Source of the DNA: an uncultured Oscillospiraceae bacterium
Lineage (GTDB): Bacteria; Bacillota; Clostridia; Oscillospirales; Acutalibacteraceae
Assembly (NCBI GenBank): GCA_902490145.1
Contig: CABUCT010000036.1
Coordinates: forward strand, 1 to 9,787
Direction of reading: 5' to 3'
Length of the DNA stretch: 9,787 nt
Shown here: positions 5,919-9,787 of the stretch, in pieces
How positions within the stretch are numbered: the first letter of the stretch is position 1
Layout: each line of letters begins with the position of its first letter
Made by a program: the position numbers and the translations under genes
Notes under the pieces: model-generated
Database searches by the model: none
What the model saw: the letters and a program-made list of their open reading frames with translations, nothing else
Told to the model about the DNA's origin: nothing

Positions 5919-5952
5919 ACGGATTGATACTTTGAAAGAAGTATCAATCCGT
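5919..5952 (-). terminator. Terminator of the dockerin protein gene
   Basis: Perfect 14-pair stem (5919-5932 with 5939-5952, 6-base loop) 31 bases after the stop at 5984. On the minus strand it is followed by TTCTTATATAC. It separates this gene from the oppositely transcribed orphan RNA. Confidence 0.75.
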
Positions 5953-5983
5953 AATTATTCATGAGATTTCTCTTAAATATGAA

Positions 5984-8101
5984 TTATTGCTCAACAGGAA
6001 AAAGATCAATTTTATTCACAGCTTTTTGGAGTATCTTAAGAGCATCGTCAGTGGTAATTCCTTCTTCTCCGTTAACATCAGCTGCTTTCTGCTGCTCAGC
6101 AGTCAGCTGAACTTTATTAACGGAAGCTTGCAATGCTATAAGAGCATCAGCCGTGGTAACTTTTCCGTCTCCATTCAAGTCACCGTAAACGATCTGTTGC
6201 TTTTCATAATCTTCAATCTTTTTATTAGCTTCAATGATAATAGCTTCAAGATCAGCTAAATTAAACATTAAAACCTTAATTTCTTCATCAAGATTATTCA
6301 AGGCTTCTTCTGCAGCAGCAACGTCAGCTTTAAATTTCTCGATATTTTCCTCATTGAGAGTTTTAATATCATTAAGAGCATTGACAGCATCTGTGACTTC
6401 CTGAGCTTTTCTCTCGTTTTCACAATCTTTTTCAACAGCTTCAAGAACTGCAAGGTTTTTAACGAGAGCTTTCTGATCAGCGTTAAGTGCTTCATAAGCT
6501 GCACGAGCCTTTGCTACAGCTGTTTCTTTATCAAGGGTAATATTGCCAAGTGCTGCAATTTTGTCGTCAACTGCTTTTGCGGCTGCTGCATTTGCTTCAG
6601 CTATCGCTGCTTCTTCTTTCAGTTCTGCAATTCTTGCCTCGGCAGCTTCAAGCATCCCGAGATTTGCAACAAATGTTTTTGCAGCATCGGTAAGTCCTTC
6701 ATAAGCTGCACGTACTGCGGCTACATCTGCTTCTTTGTCGAGAGTGATCTCTCCGAGTACTGTGATTCTGTCGTCGACTGCTTTTGCGGCTGCTGCATTT
6801 GCGGCAGCTATAGCTGCTTCTCTCTCGACTAATTCCATCCACTTTACATAGGCCTCTTCATAAATTGAGTAATTGCTGATACAATCGGTTGCATCGAAGC
6901 CATAAGCGTTTATAACAGCCTCAACGGCTGCGGTTGCAGCTTCCATAGCCTCTCTACTGTCGGGATAGGTTACTTCGCCGATATCATCAATTTTGTTTTC
7001 TGCTTCGTCAATAAGTGCCTGATCAATTCCTGCTTTGACAACCATTGACTGGATAGTTACATTTGCTTTATCATTTACGAGAATAGCAACTGTATAATTA
7101 CCAGCCTCGGTAACAGTGAAGGGAACTTCAACTGTGGTTTTACCATTAAAGAAATCGCCTTTTTCATTGGTGGTTTTGACGAGATCTGGCTTTGAAATAT
7201 CCTTTGAAGCAACAATTTCTCCGGCACTGTTCTTTACGGCAACAGTGCAAATTGTTCCGTCGTCAATGGTATCGGCAGAAATGGTTGCATTGAATCTATA
7301 ATCTCCTACAGCATATTCTCTTGTATTTGCAAGAGCAGTCTTGTTGTTGTATGCACCTGCAACAGCCTGACCCTTAAGAACACGGAAGCCTCTGTCAAGG
7401 GTGTATACATCATTCTCGTAGTAGCTAGGGTCTCTTTTTCCATCGTCATCATTCCAATTTTGGAAAGATTCTGCATTTACAGTTAGTATCGGATTCTTCA
7501 TTTCGGGATCTACAGTAATATCATAAACAAAATATTTATAAATTCTGAATTCCCAGAATCCACAGGTGTATATTCTGAAATCACCGGTGCTTCCATTATG
7601 TCCGATCATTGTAATATCCGCGGTAGCTTCTTTATAAGCATAGCCGTATTCGGGATCGTAAGTGTATTCCTTAGAATTGAAGTCGGTCAGCATATCTCCG
7701 TCGGCAAAATCAGCATTGATCATATCGATTGTATCATCGTCAACATAAACATTAGCACACATCCAGCTTGATGTTCCGCAATTTTTCCCGGAATAATCAT
7801 ATCTCATTACAACGCGATATGTATGCTTGTCATAAACAGCAATTTCGTTTATGAAAGAAAGAAATCCATAAATACCATATCCGTTCGATGCGACAATCGG
7901 TGCACGGTTAAGCACTTTGTATCCGTCTTCTGCAAGGTCGGTCGTAAGACCGTTTTCGGCCATATTGGCCATTTCGTTCAGTCCCCAAGACCATCTCTCA
8001 CTGTAATTGGTTTCGTCGTCTGCACTTGCAGCAATAACAGTAGTTCCGAAAACCATAAGCAATGAGAGCACTATGGATATAATGCGTTTTGTATTTTTCA
8101 T
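5984..8101 (-). CDS. Secreted multidomain protein with helical repeats and C-terminal dockerin
   Basis: Encodes 705 residues from the ATG at 8101, chosen because GGAGGG ends 7 bases before it; an ATG at 8116 lies just before that ribosome site and would overlap it. Residues 1-27 are a signal peptide (MKNTKR, a hydrophobic core, ASA cleavage site). Residues about 28-200 and 235-358 look like beta-sandwich modules; the second ends like an Ig/bacterial-sandwich fold (GNYTVAILVN). Residues about 360-635 hold four helical repeats of about 60-70 residues, the middle two with the pattern AKAVDDxIxxLGxITLDKE...ARAAYExLxxxxKxxVxNLxxLEA. A type I-like dockerin follows: first loop DLNGDGKVTTAD at 641-652 with all Ca2+ ligands, second loop at 675-686 (DVNGEEGITTDD) degenerate at positions 5 and 6. 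The dockerin implies binding to a cohesin on a scaffold or cell surface. No catalytic domain is recognised, so a binding or adhesion role is inferred. It has its own promoter and terminator, downstream of a related gene. Confidence 0.85.
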   Translation of the reverse strand: MKNTKRIISIVLSLLMVFGTTVIAASADDETNYSERWSWGLNEMANMAENGLTTDLAEDGYKVLNRAPIVASNGYGIYGFLSFINEIAVYDKHTYRVVMRYDYSGKNCGTSSWMCANVYVDDDTIDMINADFADGDMLTDFNSKEYTYDPEYGYAYKEATADITMIGHNGSTGDFRIYTCGFWEFRIYKYFVYDITVDPEMKNPILTVNAESFQNWNDDDGKRDPSYYENDVYTLDRGFRVLKGQAVAGAYNNKTALANTREYAVGDYRFNATISADTIDDGTICTVAVKNSAGEIVASKDISKPDLVKTTNEKGDFFNGKTTVEVPFTVTEAGNYTVAILVNDKANVTIQSMVVKAGIDQALIDEAENKIDDIGEVTYPDSREAMEAATAAVEAVINAYGFDATDCISNYSIYEEAYVKWMELVEREAAIAAANAAAAKAVDDRITVLGEITLDKEADVAAVRAAYEGLTDAAKTFVANLGMLEAAEARIAELKEEAAIAEANAAAAKAVDDKIAALGNITLDKETAVAKARAAYEALNADQKALVKNLAVLEAVEKDCENERKAQEVTDAVNALNDIKTLNEENIEKFKADVAAAEEALNNLDEEIKVLMFNLADLEAIIIEANKKIEDYEKQQIVYGDLNGDGKVTTADALIALQASVNKVQLTAEQQKAADVNGEEGITTDDALKILQKAVNKIDLFPVEQ
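6562..6802 (-). repeat. In-frame 207-base repeat period within the dockerin gene
   Basis: 34 bases at 6562-6595 recur at 6769-6802 with a single mismatch, exactly 207 bases (69 codons) apart. They encode the start of successive helical repeats (DDxI...AKAV side). The rest of the two units is less similar. Confidence 0.85.
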
Positions 8102-8108
8102 TGTTACT

Positions 8109-8129
8109 CCCTCCATCCATTATTGGATG
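8109..8129 (-). promoter_or_regulatory. Ribosome site and adjacent hairpin of the dockerin gene
   Basis: GGAGGG at 8114-8109 lies 7 bases before the ATG at 8101 and decides the start. A 6-pair perfect hairpin, CATCCA/TGGATG with loop ATAA (8129-8114), abuts and includes its first base, so it could modulate access. Confidence 0.6.
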
Positions 8130-8149
8130 ATGTTTCATATTTTTTGTTA

Positions 8150-8185
8150 ATTATATCATTGTATTCAAAAAACTTCCATTGTCAA
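8150..8185 (-). promoter_or_regulatory. Promoter of the dockerin protein gene
   Basis: Minus strand: TTGACA at 8185-8180, 16-base spacer, TACAAT at 8163-8158. An overlapping extended -10, TGATATAAT at 8158-8150, gives a second option without a good -35. Either gives a leader of about 40-50 bases. Confidence 0.65.
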
Positions 8186-8359
8186 TTTACATAAACTCAA
8201 AATAATTTTATTATCTATTATTTTTCTTAATTTTGCACATGTTTTTAAATTATAAATGTGCACAAACTCTTTGAATTATTTTTTTGCTTTATACATATTT
8301 TCCATTTATTCTTATTCTCATATGACTTATAACAATAAAACATACTGTTTTAAACAAAG
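8186..8359. other. AT-rich spacer between the two surface-protein genes
   Basis: Very AT-rich DNA with no supportable frame. Between the dockerin gene (start 8101) and the upstream gene's stop (8426) the only features are the promoter, the ribosome-site hairpin and the terminator listed separately. Confidence 0.5.
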
Positions 8360-8393
8360 AAAAGCGTGCTGTAAATAATTACAACACGCTTTT
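8360..8393 (-). terminator. Terminator of the upstream surface-protein gene
   Basis: AAAAGCGTG (8360-8368) pairs with CACGCTTTT (8385-8393), then one mismatch, then TGTAA/TTACA with a 4-base loop. On the minus strand it is followed by CTTTGTTTAAAAC. It lies 33 bases after the stop at 8426. Confidence 0.8.
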
Positions 8394-8425
8394 TTAATCA
8401 TAGGATAATAAGCTTAGTTTAAAGT

Positions 8426-9787
8426 TTATTCAATAACGGTTTTTACTACAACCTTTTTACCATCTGCATAATTGACTACGAAGGTGTAATGGCCTGCTTT
8501 TTCCAAAGAAATATAACGGCCATTGTTGTTTCCGCCTGCAACATCAGGTACTACAGCACTGTATCCGATAGTTCCTCTGTTTTCACCGCTCTTACGTCCG
8601 CGAATAACAAATGCATACCAGTTCATATACTCATAGTCATTTTCACCGTCATAGGTGTAATAAATATTTGCAATATCTTCAGTGCACTCAAAGCTTACTA
8701 TATTTCCATCCTTAACAATAACAGGAGTGTCGGTAGCTTCAACATCTGATTTAATGTTGGCATATCTGATAACCTTCTGTCCATCGTTATAGGTGATGAA
8801 GAATGCATAGCATCCTGCTTTGTCAAGTGCAGTGGTTTCAGCAGTTTTCTTATAACCTGCATTGCCGTTAAACTGGGTGTATTTTCTACCCTCAATAACA
8901 AATGCAGACCAGCTTGTGGAAAGAGTTTTATCATTATTTCCGATGTATGCATAATAAACTTTATCAACTGTTGTTCCGTTATTTACTACAGAAATGTTTT
9001 TACCGTCAATAGTAAGCGTGGGGACTTTAAGAGCTTCGATAGCTTTCTCGGCAGCTGTGAGTGTCTCAAGGTTTTCCACGAGTGCTTTCTGAACATCAGT
9101 CAAAGCATCATATGCAGCACGGGCTGCGGCTACATCTGCTTCTTTGTCAAGAGTGATCTCTCCGAGTGCGGCGATCTGGTCGTCAACAGCTTTGGCGGCA
9201 TTTAGATCTGCGGTCTTATATGACTTCCAGATACCGCTGATTACTATGCTGGTTGATCCTTCTGGAGCAACAATTGCAAGTCCGGTAACTGCATTTGGAT
9301 CAAATGATGCTCCTGCATTATTCCAATCAATAGTGAGAATATTCATTCTTGCGTCTATAGCATAGTCGGGAACAAGTCTTACACCGTAGGTGCTCCACAT
9401 TTCATCATTAAGGTTAAGCCTTTCATCACAACCACCGTTCGGAAGAGCTCCGGTGTAAGAAGTGAGAGCAAAACCATACTGTGAACCCTCACTCATTCTT
9501 GCGAATATTTCAGCAGGAGTGTAATCTCCGTCTCCATCCGGTAAAGAATTGGTCAAATCAATTTTGATCTTTTCTGCTCCAACAATGTTTGATGCTTTAT
9601 CTAAAGTGAGGCAATGGCTTACTTGATACCAAAGCCAAACATGACCTTCCCAATAAGAATGACAAGCTGTGCCTTCAACAGGAATCCAGCTCCACTTTTC
9701 ATTATCTGTACAGTCATCAATAAGAATATCGGTGTATGATGCAGCTTCCGCTTTAAGCTCTTCGATTTTTGCTTCAGCAGCCTCAAG
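8426..9787 (-). CDS. Large repeat-containing surface protein, N-terminus beyond right edge
   Basis: The frame is open from the stop at 8426 to the window edge, 453 codons; the real start lies to the right, and the TTG at 9556 is internal. From the edge inward: residues 1-16 (LEAAEAKIEELKAEAA) are the tail of a helical repeat; about 17-193 form a beta-rich module with many aromatic residues (DILIDDCTDNEKW, EGHVWLWYQV) resembling carbohydrate-binding sandwiches; about 194-255 are a full helical repeat (AKAVDDQIAALGEITLDKE...); about 256-350 and 351-453 are two copies of one unrecognised beta-rich domain sharing YYxY, WxAFVIxGRK, GxxGY and KAGxYxFxxxYxDGxKVV. It ends without dockerin, LPXTG or a membrane tail, so any attachment signal must be upstream. 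The same architecture in the next gene marks them as paralogous secreted or surface proteins. Function is unknown; polysaccharide or host binding is only inferred. Confidence 0.8.
   Translation of the reverse strand, partial: LEAAEAKIEELKAEAASYTDILIDDCTDNEKWSWIPVEGTACHSYWEGHVWLWYQVSHCLTLDKASNIVGAEKIKIDLTNSLPDGDGDYTPAEIFARMSEGSQYGFALTSYTGALPNGGCDERLNLNDEMWSTYGVRLVPDYAIDARMNILTIDWNNAGASFDPNAVTGLAIVAPEGSTSIVISGIWKSYKTADLNAAKAVDDQIAALGEITLDKEADVAAARAAYDALTDVQKALVENLETLTAAEKAIEALKVPTLTIDGKNISVVNNGTTVDKVYYAYIGNNDKTLSTSWSAFVIEGRKYTQFNGNAGYKKTAETTALDKAGCYAFFITYNDGQKVIRYANIKSDVEATDTPVIVKDGNIVSFECTEDIANIYYTYDGENDYEYMNWYAFVIRGRKSGENRGTIGYSAVVPDVAGGNNNGRYISLEKAGHYTFVVNYADGKKVVVKTVIE
9124..9167 (-). repeat. 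44-base segment shared with the dockerin gene
   Basis: Bases 9124-9167 match 6715-6758 in the dockerin gene with a single mismatch. Both encode the EITLDKEADVAA part of a helical repeat, in the same strand and phase. Identity at silent positions points to recent duplication or gene conversion. Confidence 0.85.

Noticed and set aside
8102..8116. ATG at 8116 as start of the dockerin gene
   Set aside because: The codons right after it are the ribosome site GGAGGG; the ATG at 8101 has proper spacing and begins a clean signal peptide.
9554..9556. TTG as start of the right-hand gene
   Set aside because: The frame continues open to the window edge, encoding the tail of a helical repeat and an intact module, so this codon is internal.

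Overview
The window looks like a chromosomal segment of a low-GC, Gram-positive, anaerobic Clostridia-type bacterium, probably a gut or rumen Oscillospiraceae/Lachnospiraceae relative. This is inferred from strong Shine-Dalgarno sites, consensus sigma-A promoters, tRNAs with encoded CCA ends, an rplM-rpsI pair with Firmicute-like sequences, a trkA-trkH potassium uptake pair and a secreted dockerin protein. No species can be named from sequence alone.

Left part (1-1130, minus strand). A consensus promoter (TTGACA, 17 nt, TATAAT) drives tRNA-Met, tRNA-Glu and tRNA-Val. A strong hairpin lies between Glu and Val. Ten bases after tRNA-Val begins about 350 nt of comparatively GC-rich, highly structured, non-coding sequence, closed by a rho-independent terminator at 400-430. 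It is probably an unidentified structured RNA made from the tRNA transcript, and it displays two CCUCC (anti-Shine-Dalgarno) motifs. Beyond it, a membrane-protein gene may start at 72 and run off the left edge.

Ribosomal block (1303-2304, plus strand). A consensus promoter, a short leader with a hairpin, rplM (L13), rpsI (S9) and a terminator. Between this and the trk operon lies AT-rich DNA holding a long open minus-strand frame without a good start, possibly a gene remnant.

Trk block (2585-5556, minus strand). trkA (cytoplasmic nucleotide-binding RCK regulator) then trkH (membrane K+ channel subunit) form a two-gene operon with its own promoter and terminator.

Non-coding unit (5600-5909, plus strand). 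A near-consensus promoter, about 270 nt of structured RNA and a terminator-like hairpin, with no plus-strand gene downstream. Its core resembles the cobalamin (B12) riboswitch at both ends of the aptamer core, so it may be an orphan or degenerate B12 riboswitch driving only a small RNA. This is the most interesting feature with the tRNA-linked RNA.

Surface-protein block (5919-9787, minus strand). Two related secreted-protein genes built from beta-sandwich-like modules plus helical repeats of about 60-70 residues. The first is complete and ends in a dockerin. The second is cut by the right edge and ends in two copies of an unrecognised beta-rich domain. The helical repeats share nearly identical DNA between the two genes, a sign of recent duplication or gene conversion.
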